In this document: one piece after another, positions 8,066-17,141 of the stretch
How the letters are laid out: each line of letters starts with the position of its first letter
Position numbering within the stretch: the stretch's first letter is position 1
Assembly (NCBI RefSeq): GCF_021227995.1
Contig: NZ_CP089301.1
Coordinates: 62,001-126,000 of the forward strand
Reading direction: 5' to 3'
From: Novosphingobium kaempferiae
GTDB taxonomy: Bacteria > Pseudomonadota > Alphaproteobacteria > Sphingomonadales > Sphingomonadaceae
Length of the DNA: 64,000 nucleotides
Program-made: the position numbers and the translations under genes
Notes under the pieces: model-generated
Database searches by the model: none
What the model saw: only the letters and a program-made list of their open reading frames with translations
What the model was told of the DNA's origin: nothing

Positions 8066-9853
8066 TTGAAACGAATCCTCAGGACCGGGCTGTTGACGGG
8101 TGCGTGCATCGCCGCATCCGTGTCGGCGGCACCGGCCTTCGCCAACAGCGCCGCGGTGGACTACTTCCGCACCCGCGCCGACCGCACCGCCGTCCCCTCG
8201 CTGCTCAGCCAGGATGACCGCACCTACTACAAGGCCGTGTTCGACGCGATCGACGCGAAGGACTGGTCGACGGTCCAGAAGATGCTGGCCGACCGTCCCG
8301 ACGGCCCCCTCCACCAGCAGGCCCGCGCCGAATACTACCTCGCTTCCGGTTCGCCCAAGATCGAGCTGAACGAACTCCAGACCTGGCTCTCGCAGGGCAC
8401 CGAACTGCCGGGTGCCGACCAGATCAGCCGCCTCGCCATGAAGCGCGGCGCCACCAGCATCCCCTCGCTGCCGAGCGAACAGAGCTTCGCCCGCCTGCCC
8501 ACTATCGCCAAGCGCGTGCGCCCCTCCTCGATCGACGACGGCACGATGCCCGCCGGGATCGCCAACGGCATCAACGATCGCATCAAGAACGACGACCCCA
8601 TGGGCGCGCGCCTGCTGCTCGACGGGATCGACGCCAGCCTCAGCCCCTCTACCCAGGCCGAATGGCGGCAGAAGGTGGCGTGGAGCTTCTACATCGAGAA
8701 CCAGGACGCGCAGGCCTACCAGATGGCGCAGATCGCCGCGCTGGGTCAGGGCCCGTGGGTCGGCGAAGCCTGGTGGACTGCCGGGCTCGCCGCGTGGCGC
8801 CTTGGCGACTGCGAAGGTGCGGCCGATGCCTTCGGCAAGGCCGCCGGTTCGTCCGAGAACGCAGAACTGACCGCCGCCGGGCATTACTGGAAAAGCCGCT
8901 CGCTCGTCCGCTGCCGCAAGCCCGAGCAGGCGGGCGCCGCGCTGCGCCTTGCCGCCGCGCGCGACGAGACGCTCTACGGCATGCTCGCCGCCGAACAGCT
9001 CGGCCTCAAGATGCCCGAGCAGCACGCCGCCGCCGACTTCACGCAGGCCGACTGGCAGCAGCTTCGCGCCAGCCCCAACGTGCGCGCCGCCGTGGAACTG
9101 GCGGAGATCGGCAAGGACGGCCTCGCCGACGAAGTGCTGCGCCATCAGGCGCGCATCGGCGATGCCTCACAGTACGCGCCGCTGACCCGCCTCGCCCGCG
9201 ATCTCGGCCTGCCCGGCACCCAGCTGTGGATGGCCTACAACGCGCCCTATGGCGGCAAGCCTGAGCCCGCGACGCGCTTCCCCACGCCCAAGTGGACCCC
9301 GGTCGGCGGCTGGAAGGTAGATCCCGCACTCGTCTACGCGCACACGCTGCAGGAATCGGTGTTCCGCGCCGGGGCCGTCAGTCCGGCAGGGGCGCGCGGC
9401 CTGATGCAGATCATGCCCGCCGCCGCGCAGGATCATGCCGGTTCGCTCGGCTACACCGGCAACGCCTCGGACCTCAACAAGCCGGAGGTGAACCTCGCCT
9501 TCGGCCAGCGCCATCTGGAAACGCTCAAGAACGATCCGGGCACGCAGGGCCTGCTGCCCAAGGTCATGGCCGCCTACAACGCCGGTCCGCTGCCGGTGCG
9601 CCGCTGGAACACCGAGGTGAACTGCCAGGGCGACCCGCTGCTGTGGATCGAATCGCTCCCTTATTGGGAGACGCGCGGCTACGTGAACATTGTGATGCGC
9701 AATTACTGGATGTACGAGCGTCAGGCAGGCGGCCCTTCGGAGAGCCGCATGGAACTGGTGCAGGGCCTGTGGCCGACCTTCCCGGGCCTTTCGGGATCGC
9801 AGGGCGTTCGCATGGCATCCAACGGAGCGATCGTGCGTGGCAATCGACCCTGA
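8066..9853 (+). CDS. Soluble lytic murein transglycosylase (Slt type)
   Basis: This 595-residue periplasmic enzyme cleaves peptidoglycan glycan strands, leaving 1,6-anhydro-MurNAc ends. It starts at TTG 8066 followed by a Sec signal peptide (KRILRTGLLTGACIAASVS, then APAFA). A long alpha-helical superhelix region, Ala-rich with TPR-like repeats (about 40-400), precedes the catalytic SLT domain. There, HTLQESVFRAGAVSPAGARG contains the general acid Glu430, followed by GLMQIMP and MAAYNAGP. It overlaps the moaB-like gene by 17 bases. AmpG at 56148 could import the released muropeptides. Confidence 0.93.
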   Translation: MKRILRTGLLTGACIAASVSAAPAFANSAAVDYFRTRADRTAVPSLLSQDDRTYYKAVFDAIDAKDWSTVQKMLADRPDGPLHQQARAEYYLASGSPKIELNELQTWLSQGTELPGADQISRLAMKRGATSIPSLPSEQSFARLPTIAKRVRPSSIDDGTMPAGIANGINDRIKNDDPMGARLLLDGIDASLSPSTQAEWRQKVAWSFYIENQDAQAYQMAQIAALGQGPWVGEAWWTAGLAAWRLGDCEGAADAFGKAAGSSENAELTAAGHYWKSRSLVRCRKPEQAGAALRLAAARDETLYGMLAAEQLGLKMPEQHAAADFTQADWQQLRASPNVRAAVELAEIGKDGLADEVLRHQARIGDASQYAPLTRLARDLGLPGTQLWMAYNAPYGGKPEPATRFPTPKWTPVGGWKVDPALVYAHTLQESVFRAGAVSPAGARGLMQIMPAAAQDHAGSLGYTGNASDLNKPEVNLAFGQRHLETLKNDPGTQGLLPKVMAAYNAGPLPVRRWNTEVNCQGDPLLWIESLPYWETRGYVNIVMRNYWMYERQAGGPSESRMELVQGLWPTFPGLSGSQGVRMASNGAIVRGNRP

Positions 9854-10364
9854 GCGTACATTCAAGCCCATCAATATCGCACTGCTGACCGTTTCCGACA
9901 CCCGCACTGCCGAGAACGACACCTCGGGCGACATCCTCGCCCAGCGCATCACGGATGCGGGCCACACCCTCGTGCGCCGCGCCATCGAGCGTGACGACGC
10001 AGGCAGGATCGCGGACCTGCTCAACCAGTGGATCGACGATCCCGAGGTCGACGCCGTGGTCTCGACCGGCGGCACCGGGCTTACCGGGCGCGACGTGACG
10101 CCCGAAGCGCTCGGCCGTCTCGGCGGGCGCGAGATTCCCGGCTTCGGCGAGCTTTTCCGCTGGCTCAGCTACAAGACCATCGGCACCTCGACGGTGCAGA
10201 GCCGCGCCATGGCGGTGGTGGCGCGCGGGACGTACCTCTTCGCCCTGCCCGGCTCCAACGGCGCGGTGAAGGACGGCTGGGACGGCATTCTTGCGGAGCA
10301 GCTCGATAGCCGCAACCGGCCCTGCAACTTCGTGGAACTGATGCCGCGTTTGCTCGAAGTATGA
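9837..10364 (+). CDS. moaB: MoaB/Mog family molybdenum cofactor protein
   Basis: This 175-residue protein of the MoaB/Mog fold is linked to adenylylation of molybdopterin before molybdenum insertion. Diagnostic segments are LTVSDTR near residue 16, STGGTGLTGRDVTPEA near residue 80 and ALPGSNGAVKD near residue 132. It starts at GTG 9837 inside the end of slt, a 17-base overlap that implies translational coupling to an unrelated gene. No other moa gene is in the window. MoaB and Mog cannot be separated confidently here, although length and motifs favour MoaB. Confidence 0.88.
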   Translation: MAIDPERTFKPINIALLTVSDTRTAENDTSGDILAQRITDAGHTLVRRAIERDDAGRIADLLNQWIDDPEVDAVVSTGGTGLTGRDVTPEALGRLGGREIPGFGELFRWLSYKTIGTSTVQSRAMAVVARGTYLFALPGSNGAVKDGWDGILAEQLDSRNRPCNFVELMPRLLEV

Positions 10365-10367
10365 CGC

Positions 10368-10829
10368 TCAGTCATGCGGCGTGCCCCGCGCGTCGCTGAG
10401 TTCGACCCAGTAACCATCGGGATCCTGCACGAAGATCTGCCGCACGCCGTCGAAGCGCGTCTGGATGCTGCGCGGCTTGCCGGTGAAATCGCACCACGCA
10501 ATTCCGTTGGCATCGAACCAGGCGGTGCTCGCCGCCAGATCGTCCGTGCGCAGCGCGAGGTGGACGAAGCGGTCGGGCGGCGGCGCCGTGCCTCGCCCGC
10601 CGATGATGTGGAGCGTCAGGCCGTTGCCCATGTCGAGCCAGCGCCCGTTCGGCAGCTTCGTCGGCAAGTCCGTCATCCTGAACGCCTGACGGTAGAACGC
10701 CGCGCTCACCGCGGCATCGCTGACGTGGATCGCGACATGATCGGCCCGCGCCAACGGCCCCGGAGCGCTGTCCACCCGAGCCATCGCCGGTGCCGCCACC
10801 AACAGCAAAGCGAATGCGACATGCCGCAT
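10368..10829 (-). CDS. Exported VOC (glyoxalase-like) family protein
   Basis: This encodes 153 residues. A cleavable signal peptide (MRHVAFALLLVAAPAMA) is followed by one vicinal-oxygen-chelate module pair: ADHVAIHVSDAAVSAAFYRQ starts one beta-alpha-beta unit and FVHLALRTDDLAASTAWFD the second, ending with FVQDPDGYWVEL. His (DHVAIHV), His (VHLAL) and Glu (WVEL) are in usual metal-ligand positions. VOC enzymes are mostly cytoplasmic, so export to the periplasm is unusual. The substrate cannot be told from sequence. It converges on moaB with only 3 bases between stops. Confidence 0.85.
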   Translation of the reverse strand: MRHVAFALLLVAAPAMARVDSAPGPLARADHVAIHVSDAAVSAAFYRQAFRMTDLPTKLPNGRWLDMGNGLTLHIIGGRGTAPPPDRFVHLALRTDDLAASTAWFDANGIAWCDFTGKPRSIQTRFDGVRQIFVQDPDGYWVELSDARGTPHD

Positions 10830-10906
10830 GACCTGCCTCCGTCCATCAACCGGCGCGGGGCAGATTGTACAGGCGTTAAACGGGTCGGAAAACCCTGCCC
10901 TGCCCG

Positions 10907-11743
10907 TCAGCGAAACAGCGGCAGGTGCTCCGCATCGGGAAGGTCGATCCGGAACACCTCGCGCAAGGTCCGCGCATATTCGGTCGCATCCGCAATCTCG
11001 CGGCGTTCGGTCCCATCCGGGCCATGCACGGTCAGGTCGCGGTCCACCATCGAGGCGAAACCGTTGGCGAGCGGGATACTCGACACATGAAGCGTGGTGA
11101 AGCGCGTGCCCGGCCGCGTCGAGGTCCAGTAGTTGGCCTGCTCCAGATCGTCCGGCACGACATCGGAGAGGTCGAAGGTGTATTGCGCCTGCCAGTCGCC
11201 ATGCGCGGCGGCGCGGCCATCGGTGGCGGAGACCGGCCCTGCGCGCTCCAGCAGCCACTCGCCGCCCGGTTCTCCGCGTTCTCCGACACGACGCAGCCTA
11301 TGCCGCGCGTCATCGGACGTGCGCGCCTCGGCCCCGTCTTCCAGCGGCAGCGGGGCGAGGTTGCTGCCCCCGAAGCCCGCATCGGCAAGCCACGCCCGGC
11401 CCTCGACCTCGGCCAGCAGGCAGACATGCGTGCGCGGCGGCTTGGCGTCCTCCGACAACCCAAGCCGCACCCGTGCGAGTAGCGGACGGCTCGGGACGCC
11501 GAGCGCCGCCAGCGCATCGGCGAAGAGGCGGTTCTGTTCGAAGCAATACCCGCCGCGCCCCTGCGACACGAGCTTCTCGAACACGCTCGCGCCGTCGATG
11601 CGGATCGGGCGGCCGAGCATGACGTCGAGGTTCTCGAACCCGATCGCAAGCCTGTGCGCTGATTGCAGGGCTGCCATGCCCTCGGCGTCCATGCTGGGGC
11701 GAGACGCAAGGCCGATGCGGGCGAGGTAGCGGTCGATGTCCAT
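10907..11743 (-). CDS. nat: Arylamine N-acetyltransferase
   Basis: This 278-residue enzyme transfers acetyl from acetyl-CoA to arylamines and hydrazines. The catalytic triad is visible as Cys67 (GRGGYCFEQN), His106 (RTHVCLL) and Asp121 (LADAGFGG). The first residues MDIDRYLARIG match the usual family start, and a GGGGGAGG lies just upstream of ATG 11743. Cytoplasmic, usually a stand-alone xenobiotic-metabolising gene. It is divergent from the GT87-like gene; the VOC gene lies downstream on the same strand, 77 bases away. Confidence 0.95.
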   Translation of the reverse strand: MDIDRYLARIGLASRPSMDAEGMAALQSAHRLAIGFENLDVMLGRPIRIDGASVFEKLVSQGRGGYCFEQNRLFADALAALGVPSRPLLARVRLGLSEDAKPPRTHVCLLAEVEGRAWLADAGFGGSNLAPLPLEDGAEARTSDDARHRLRRVGERGEPGGEWLLERAGPVSATDGRAAAHGDWQAQYTFDLSDVVPDDLEQANYWTSTRPGTRFTTLHVSSIPLANGFASMVDRDLTVHGPDGTERREIADATEYARTLREVFRIDLPDAEHLPLFR

Positions 11744-12063
11744 GCCTCCCCCTATAGCGCTGCGGTTGCGGATTGAACCGGTATTGCGAACGGGAGTGCA
11801 GTCCGAACTTACCGTCACTCCAACATCCCCGCCGGCCCTGCGAAGGCAGGGGCGACGGGGTTATGGGTTGGGTTGGACACGAGCAAACGCAGTGCCTATC
11901 GCGCCCAAGCCTGTGGATAACTCAGGGATAAGCTGCGCATGACCTGAGGATCAACGGTGGACCACCTGTGCGCAACCGCCAGCCACGCCTTCCCCGCCCC
12001 GTCTTCACTTCGACGTAACCACCGGCAGGATATCGCCCTTTCCGCATCACAAGGGGGAACGAC
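11744..12063. other. Divergent intergenic region between nat and GT87-like gene
   Basis: These 320 bases hold no convincing gene. A single perfect DnaA-box word (TGTGGATAA) is at 11912-11920, too isolated to suggest an origin. Promoters for both flanking genes must lie here, but I cannot pick unambiguous -35/-10 pairs. The last bases supply GGGGGAA upstream of the GTG start at 12064. Confidence 0.5.
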
Positions 12064-13281
12064 GTGAACGAGACCGGGGCAAGACCCGCCCGCTGGCTAC
12101 CACTCGGCCTGATGGCGCTGGGCTCATTGCTGATCGTGCATCACGTCATGGAATTCCTCGCGGTCTGGCGCGAGGGTGTCGGCAAGGCCGCGCTGACGCT
12201 CGATTTCCGCACTTACATGTGCGGCGCGGCGAACCTGACGACGCCTTACGACATCTGCCACAACGACGAATTCGTGAGCGGCTTCGTCTATCCGCCGCCC
12301 TCGCTCGCCTACTTCAACCTCCTGTCGCGCCTGCCCATCGACACCGCGTTCCTGATCCATACCGCGATCTGCCTCGCGGTGCTGGCGATGGCATCGTGGA
12401 TGGTGCTGCGGCTGATCGACGCGCCGCGCCTTGCCGGAAGCGCCGCCCTGATCGCCGCCCTCGCCATCGCGCCGATCGGCACTTCGCTGGCGGCGGGACA
12501 GGTGAACATCCTGCTGATGGGCGCGGCGGTCGCGGGCATGTGGTTCGCGGCAAGCGGCAAGCCCGGCCGCGCCGGTCTCTCCATCGCGCTGGGGTTCTGG
12601 CTCAAGATCTATCCCGGCCTCGTCCCCGCGCTGTTCCTCACCCCGCGCAAGTGGCGCGCCGCCGTAGCCACCGTGATCGCGAGCGCCACCATCGCCGTGA
12701 TCGGCCTGCTTTGGGCCGCGCCGGGGCTCTACCTGCAATACTTCCTCGAACTGCTGCCCCACGCGCAGGGCTACACGATGCCCGGCGTGGCGCATTCGCT
12801 TGCGGGCATGGCGACGCATATCGCGGCGGGCGGCGGGCAACCGGTCCAGCACTTCGTGCCCATCCCCCATGCCGTCCAGCTTGCCTCGAAGGCGCTGCTG
12901 GCGCTCGGCATCCTTGCCGCCATGGCGCACGGACTGGCGACGCAAGAGGCACGCCCGCTCGACAGCCTCAACCTGCTGCTCTGTGCCTCGCTGGTGGCCG
13001 CTCCCAACGCCTGGGGGTATCACTACGTCCTGATCTACCCGGTGATCCTTGCAGCACTCGCCGCCACGCTGACACGCCCGCATTGGCTGCGAACTGCGGT
13101 AATCCTCGCCTGCTGGCTGGCGCTGGTGATCCCGGCGTGGACCGACCTGCCGCCGCTGCTGGCACGCTATCCCGTCCTCAACGTGCCCTTCCGCGCGCGC
13201 TATGCCTTCGTCGCGGTGGTGCTCGCGGGCTTCATCCTGTGGGACGCCCGAGCGCAGTTCCGGACATTCATCCGCCGATGA
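12064..13281 (+). CDS. DUF2029 / glycosyltransferase family 87-like membrane protein
   Basis: This 405-residue polytopic protein has roughly ten membrane helices. It resembles the GT-C-fold GT87/DUF2029 family of polyprenyl-phosphate mannosyl/arabinosyl-type transferases. Family-like features are an acidic first loop (LDFRTYMCGA), the FVYPPPSLAYFN segment, GQVNILLMG and FWLKIYPGL. It starts at GTG 12064 after GGGGGAA. It overlaps the end of the convergent hydrolase gene by 14 bases. Acceptor and donor are unknown; a role in envelope glycan or lipid glycosylation is inference from the family. Confidence 0.8.
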   Translation: MNETGARPARWLPLGLMALGSLLIVHHVMEFLAVWREGVGKAALTLDFRTYMCGAANLTTPYDICHNDEFVSGFVYPPPSLAYFNLLSRLPIDTAFLIHTAICLAVLAMASWMVLRLIDAPRLAGSAALIAALAIAPIGTSLAAGQVNILLMGAAVAGMWFAASGKPGRAGLSIALGFWLKIYPGLVPALFLTPRKWRAAVATVIASATIAVIGLLWAAPGLYLQYFLELLPHAQGYTMPGVAHSLAGMATHIAAGGGQPVQHFVPIPHAVQLASKALLALGILAAMAHGLATQEARPLDSLNLLLCASLVAAPNAWGYHYVLIYPVILAALAATLTRPHWLRTAVILACWLALVIPAWTDLPPLLARYPVLNVPFRARYAFVAVVLAGFILWDARAQFRTFIRR

Positions 13282-14134
13282 AGTCGAGGATCTGCGGCAC
13301 CAGCTTCGGCCAGGACCGGAACAGCGTGTGCCCCTCCGTCCCAGCCATGGTCTGTGCCGAGCGGTAGTTCCACTCGCCATCCTCCCACGGCGGCTCGACG
13401 AAAAGCGAGTGTGGCACCAGCCGATGCACCCACTCCGAAGTGGCGCGCGTATGCGACAGGTCACTGCGCCCGCTGCGAAAAACCAGCGTCGGCATGGTCA
13501 ATCGGGCAAAGTCGCGCGGGGTCATGCCGGGCACCGGCGTGATCGGCGAAGGCGCGTAGGCGGCCGCCCACTTCTGCATCACCGCGATGAACCGGTCCGG
13601 GTTCTGGGCAAGGATGAAGTCGTGCGCCTGCCCGCTCTTGGCGAAGTTCTCGGCCCAACTCGTCGCCTTGAGCACCGCCTCCATGCCGCCCGCGCTGGCC
13701 AGCGTCGCCGCTTCCCCGCAATAGTAGGTGGCAAGCTGCATGAGGCCGATGGGATCACCCGATATCCACCACAGCGCGAGGTGCGAACACACCTCCGGAT
13801 CGCGCGCCGCCGCCAGCATCGAGACGCGGCTGCCGCCCGATCCGCCGGCGATCACCGTGGGCCCGAGGTCGAGCCTGCGGATGAGCCCCGACAGCGCCTC
13901 CGCCTGCATCTCCGATTCGCTCTCGCCCAGCAGGCAGGCGTCGGACAGGCCGCAGTTCGGTCGATCATAGATCAGCACGCGGCGTCCGGCCTGCACGAAG
14001 CCCTCCGCCATCTCGCGCAGTCCCGGCACGTCCATGGTGAAGCGCCCGCCCGGCGTCAGCGCCACCACCGGATCGCCCTCCCGCCCGAGCAGTTCGTAGG
14101 CGATGCCGATCCCCCCGACGTCGATCCTTGGCAT
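13268..14134 (-). CDS. Alpha/beta hydrolase
   Basis: This 288-residue protein has the nucleophile elbow GGSGG around Ser99, the strand-loop LIYDRPNCGLSD typical of the family (residues 54-65), and a late LVFRSGRSDLSHT that would carry the catalytic Asp. The candidate catalytic His is near GTEGHTLF at the end. Overall it resembles haloalkane-dehalogenase/epoxide-hydrolase-like esterases, but the substrate is not deducible. ATG 14134 is preceded by GGGAG; the longer open frame upstream is not conserved-looking. No signal peptide. Confidence 0.85.
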   Translation of the reverse strand: MPRIDVGGIGIAYELLGREGDPVVALTPGGRFTMDVPGLREMAEGFVQAGRRVLIYDRPNCGLSDACLLGESESEMQAEALSGLIRRLDLGPTVIAGGSGGSRVSMLAAARDPEVCSHLALWWISGDPIGLMQLATYYCGEAATLASAGGMEAVLKATSWAENFAKSGQAHDFILAQNPDRFIAVMQKWAAAYAPSPITPVPGMTPRDFARLTMPTLVFRSGRSDLSHTRATSEWVHRLVPHSLFVEPPWEDGEWNYRSAQTMAGTEGHTLFRSWPKLVPQILDFIGG

Positions 14135-14284
14135 GTCCGTCTCCCGTGTTTGCCGTGATCGTCGATCGCGTGACCGGCACGCGCAAGTCCCCATGCCGGA
14201 ACGATCGCCCGCGCGGTTGACGCGATTGCCGCCGTGCGCAGGGCACGCTAGCCTCGCCCCGGATCAACAGGAGCCGCCGGACGG

Positions 14285-16270
14285 ATGCAGGACTTGCACG
14301 CGCTTGCCGAAGCGATCGGCCTGCAACGCATCTGGTGGGACGTCGATGGCCGCGAGCAGATCGTGAGCGATGCCTCGCTGCGCACGATCGCCGCCGCGCT
14401 GGGCTATCCTGCCGCCACAGAGACTGAAATAGTGGCGAGCCTCGCGCAAGTCGCCACCGAACGCGCCGCGCCTCCCGCGATGCTCGTCACTGACGTCGGC
14501 GTCGAGACTGCATTGCCGCCCAGCCTCGCGGGTGGCGAAATCGTCCTCCCCGACGGCACCCGGCAGAAGCTCGACACCGCGCGCTGGACGCTGCCCGCCA
14601 TCGACGAGCCGGGCTACTACCCGCTCACCGTCAACGGCCATGCCCTGACGCTGGCGGTCGCTCCCCGATCCTGCCCCACGGTGGCCTCGCTCGGCCGCGA
14701 CCGTATCTGGGGGCCCGCCGTCCAGATCCCGGCCCTGCGCGGTACTAAGGCACGCGCCTTCGGAACCTTCGCCGAACTCGCCGAAGCCGTGGAAGCCTTC
14801 GCAGCGCGCGGTGCGGAGGCGGTGGCGATCAATCCCGCCCATGCACTCTTCGCAGGCTACGGACGCGATTTCAGCCCCTATTCGCCGTCGAGCCGACTCT
14901 ACCTCAACAGCGCGATGGGCGATCCGGAACTGCTTGGCCTGCCGCCATTGCCGGAGGACTCCGATGTCGGCGGCGGGCTGATCGATTGGGAAAGCGCCCT
15001 TCCCCACCGCCTCGAACGGTTGCGCGTAGTCTTCGCCGATCTCGACCCCGCGACACGGCAACGCATCGCGCGAGACAACGCGCCCCATGGCGAAGGCCTG
15101 CGTCGACAGGCCCTCTACGATGCCCTCGACGTCCACTTCCGCGCGCAAGGCGCGAAAGGCTGGCAGCAATGGCCCCCCGCCTTTCACGATCCCGAGGGCA
15201 CCGCAGTGGCGGAGTTCGCCCGCGACAATGCCGCAGAGGTCGACTTCCACCTCTTCACCCAATGGCTCGCACGCGCAAGTCTTGCCGAAGTCCAGCGCCG
15301 GGCACGAACTGCGGGCATGGCGGTGGGCCTGCTGGCGGACCTTGCGGTGGGCGTCCACACCGGCGGAGCGGATGCCTGGGCCATGGGCGACACGCTGCTG
15401 CAGGGCCTGACCATCGGCGCGCCACCCGATCCGCTCGGCCCGCTGGGGCAGAACTGGATGCTCACCGGCTTCTCCCCGCGCGGCCTTGCGCACAGCGGCT
15501 ATGCGCCATGGATCGAGACGATCCGCGCCGCGCTCTCCACCGCAGGCGCGCTGCGTATCGACCATGCCTTCGGCCTCGCGCGGCTATGGGTCGTGCCCGA
15601 AGGCCAGCCGTCTAACGCCGGGGCCTACCTGCACTATCCCTTCCACGACCTGATCCGCCTCGTCGCGCTGGAGGCGCACCGTGCGGGCGCGCTGATCGTC
15701 GCCGAAGACCTCGGCACGATGCCCGGTGGCTTCGGCCCCGCCATCACCGCGCGCGGAATGCTGGGCATGCGCGTGCTCTGGTTCGAGCGCGCCGCCGATC
15801 AGGGCTTCATCGGCGCGGGGGACTACGACGCGCAGGCCGTCGCCATGACCGGCACCCACGACACCGCCACCGTGGCGGGTTGGTGGAGTGGTCGCGATCT
15901 CGAATGGGCGGAGGCGCTAGGCCGCCTCCCCGCCGACACCACGCCTGAAGAAGCCGCCCTGCGTCGTGCATGGGACCGTGGGCTGCTGTGGGCGACGCTC
16001 ACCCACGACAGCACCCCACGCCCCGCGCCGGACGATGCCGCACCTGTGGTGAAGGCGGCCCTCGCCCACATCGGCCGCACGCCCTGCGCGCTCGCCATCG
16101 CACCGCTGGAAGACCTGCTTGCCGAACGCGAGCAGCCGAACCTGCCCGGCACCATCACCGAGCACCCGAACTGGCGCAGGCGGCTCGACGCGCCGCTGGC
16201 GGACCTGCTGGCGCAAAGCGAAACAGCCGCGCGAATTGAAGCGCTGAACGACGCCCGCAAAGCGCGGTGA
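14285..16270 (+). CDS. malQ: 4-alpha-glucanotransferase (amylomaltase)
   Basis: This 661-residue GH77 enzyme transfers alpha-1,4-glucan segments between maltodextrins. The three catalytic acids are visible: nucleophile Asp in LRIDHAFGL (about residue 426), acid/base Glu in VAEDLGTMP (about 475) and Asp in TGTHDTATVAGW (about 525). A 130-residue N-terminal region precedes the barrel, as in bacterial long-form MalQ. It stands alone: no glycogen or maltose gene is within the window. ATG 14285 has a GGAG about 11 bases upstream. Confidence 0.95.
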   Translation: MQDLHALAEAIGLQRIWWDVDGREQIVSDASLRTIAAALGYPAATETEIVASLAQVATERAAPPAMLVTDVGVETALPPSLAGGEIVLPDGTRQKLDTARWTLPAIDEPGYYPLTVNGHALTLAVAPRSCPTVASLGRDRIWGPAVQIPALRGTKARAFGTFAELAEAVEAFAARGAEAVAINPAHALFAGYGRDFSPYSPSSRLYLNSAMGDPELLGLPPLPEDSDVGGGLIDWESALPHRLERLRVVFADLDPATRQRIARDNAPHGEGLRRQALYDALDVHFRAQGAKGWQQWPPAFHDPEGTAVAEFARDNAAEVDFHLFTQWLARASLAEVQRRARTAGMAVGLLADLAVGVHTGGADAWAMGDTLLQGLTIGAPPDPLGPLGQNWMLTGFSPRGLAHSGYAPWIETIRAALSTAGALRIDHAFGLARLWVVPEGQPSNAGAYLHYPFHDLIRLVALEAHRAGALIVAEDLGTMPGGFGPAITARGMLGMRVLWFERAADQGFIGAGDYDAQAVAMTGTHDTATVAGWWSGRDLEWAEALGRLPADTTPEEAALRRAWDRGLLWATLTHDSTPRPAPDDAAPVVKAALAHIGRTPCALAIAPLEDLLAEREQPNLPGTITEHPNWRRRLDAPLADLLAQSETAARIEALNDARKAR

Positions 16271-16300
16271 CATGGGCTTTCAATTACGAATTTGGGAAAA

Positions 16301-16377
16301 TGGTAGCGGAGGAGGGACTCGAACCCCCGACACGCGGATTATGATTCCGCTGCTCTAACCAGCTGAGCTACTCCGCC
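16301..16377 (-). tRNA. tRNA-Met (CAU), elongator type
   Basis: A complete 77-nt cloverleaf can be folded on the minus strand. The acceptor GGCGGAG pairs with CTCCGCT followed by A and an encoded CCA. The D arm contains AGCTCAGCTGGTTAGAGC, the anticodon stem is GCGGA/TCCGC with loop ATCATAA (anticodon CAT), and the T arm has GGTTCGAGTCC. CAT could also mark an Ile2 or initiator tRNA; the acceptor and D arm resemble alphaproteobacterial elongator tRNA-Met, and the initiator mismatch at position 1 is not evident. Confidence 0.95.
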
Positions 16378-16478
16378 ACATCAAAGCCCGATGGGCTCGA
16401 TCTGGTGCGCCGCTACTGCAGCGCAGGCCGCGTCCTCTAGGGGGAAGGTTCGCATCGGTCAACACCGAAAAAGCACCT

Positions 16479-17042
16479 TCAACCACGAAAAGAAAAGAGC
16501 CTGATCGGGCGCCACAATCCGTCCTCCCAAGCATAGAGGCCGAAGCCCCGGAAGCGGAAGGAGACCGGCTGGAGCTGGGGGCCGAGTTCCGACTGAAGCG
16601 CCCTTGCCGCCTGCGACGTAACCTTGTTCTGGATCGTCACATGCAGGCGCAGCGGCTGCGCGTCCTGTTGCGTGAGCAGACCATGCATCCGTTCGGCGAT
16701 GACGGCATGGAGTTCGACCATCGCCGGGCTTTCGACCGCAAGCGCGGTACCGGTGCCCAGCTTCATCAGCCCGTCGATTCGTGCAGGCGGCGGCGCGGCG
16801 CGGGCAAGATCGCCGAGCACCTCGATCAGTTCGGCCTCAACCGACGGCGGCAACGCATGAAACAGCGTGACGTGCGCACGCAGGCGGTTGCGCTCGGGCG
16901 GGTAGTGTTCGCGCCGCAAGGCACCGGTCCAGTTCAGGACATCGGACGGGAGTTCGGCGGTGACAAGCAGCGGCGCGCCCGCCTTGCGGGGCCCGGTCGC
17001 GATCCAGTTCTGCGATGGCCAGTCGGGAGAGGATTCGGACAT
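16479..17042 (-). CDS. 2'-5' RNA ligase / 2H phosphoesterase superfamily protein
   Basis: This encodes 187 residues with the two H-x-T catalytic motifs of the 2H phosphoesterase fold: His57-x-Thr59 (RAHVTLFHAL) and His134-x-Thr136 (RLHVTIQNK). Members such as ThpR hydrolyse 2',3'-cyclic nucleotides or 2'-5' linkages; the physiological substrate is usually unknown. I chose ATG 17042 (MSESSPDWPSQ) rather than the far-upstream open frame, which is antisense to the next gene. It lies downstream of nothing obvious and converges on malQ across the tRNA. Confidence 0.88.
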   Translation of the reverse strand: MSESSPDWPSQNWIATGPRKAGAPLLVTAELPSDVLNWTGALRREHYPPERNRLRAHVTLFHALPPSVEAELIEVLGDLARAAPPPARIDGLMKLGTGTALAVESPAMVELHAVIAERMHGLLTQQDAQPLRLHVTIQNKVTSQAARALQSELGPQLQPVSFRFRGFGLYAWEDGLWRPIRLFSFRG

Positions 17043-17141
17043 CGTCGGCTTTCGATCGGCGGGACGTGATTCGTACCGATTGCCAGAACCTTTCGCCGGG
17101 AGCAAAAGTTCGCGGCGGGGCATAGGCAAAGGGGGAATCCG

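Noticed and set aside
8066..9853. Slt as part of a phage or secretion locus
   Set aside because: Full-length Slt architecture with signal peptide and no phage or secretion genes nearby.
11912..11920. Perfect DnaA-box word TGTGGATAA, possible origin
   Set aside because: It is a single copy with no cluster, no AT-rich unwinding region and no dnaA/hemE-type neighbours; chance is sufficient.
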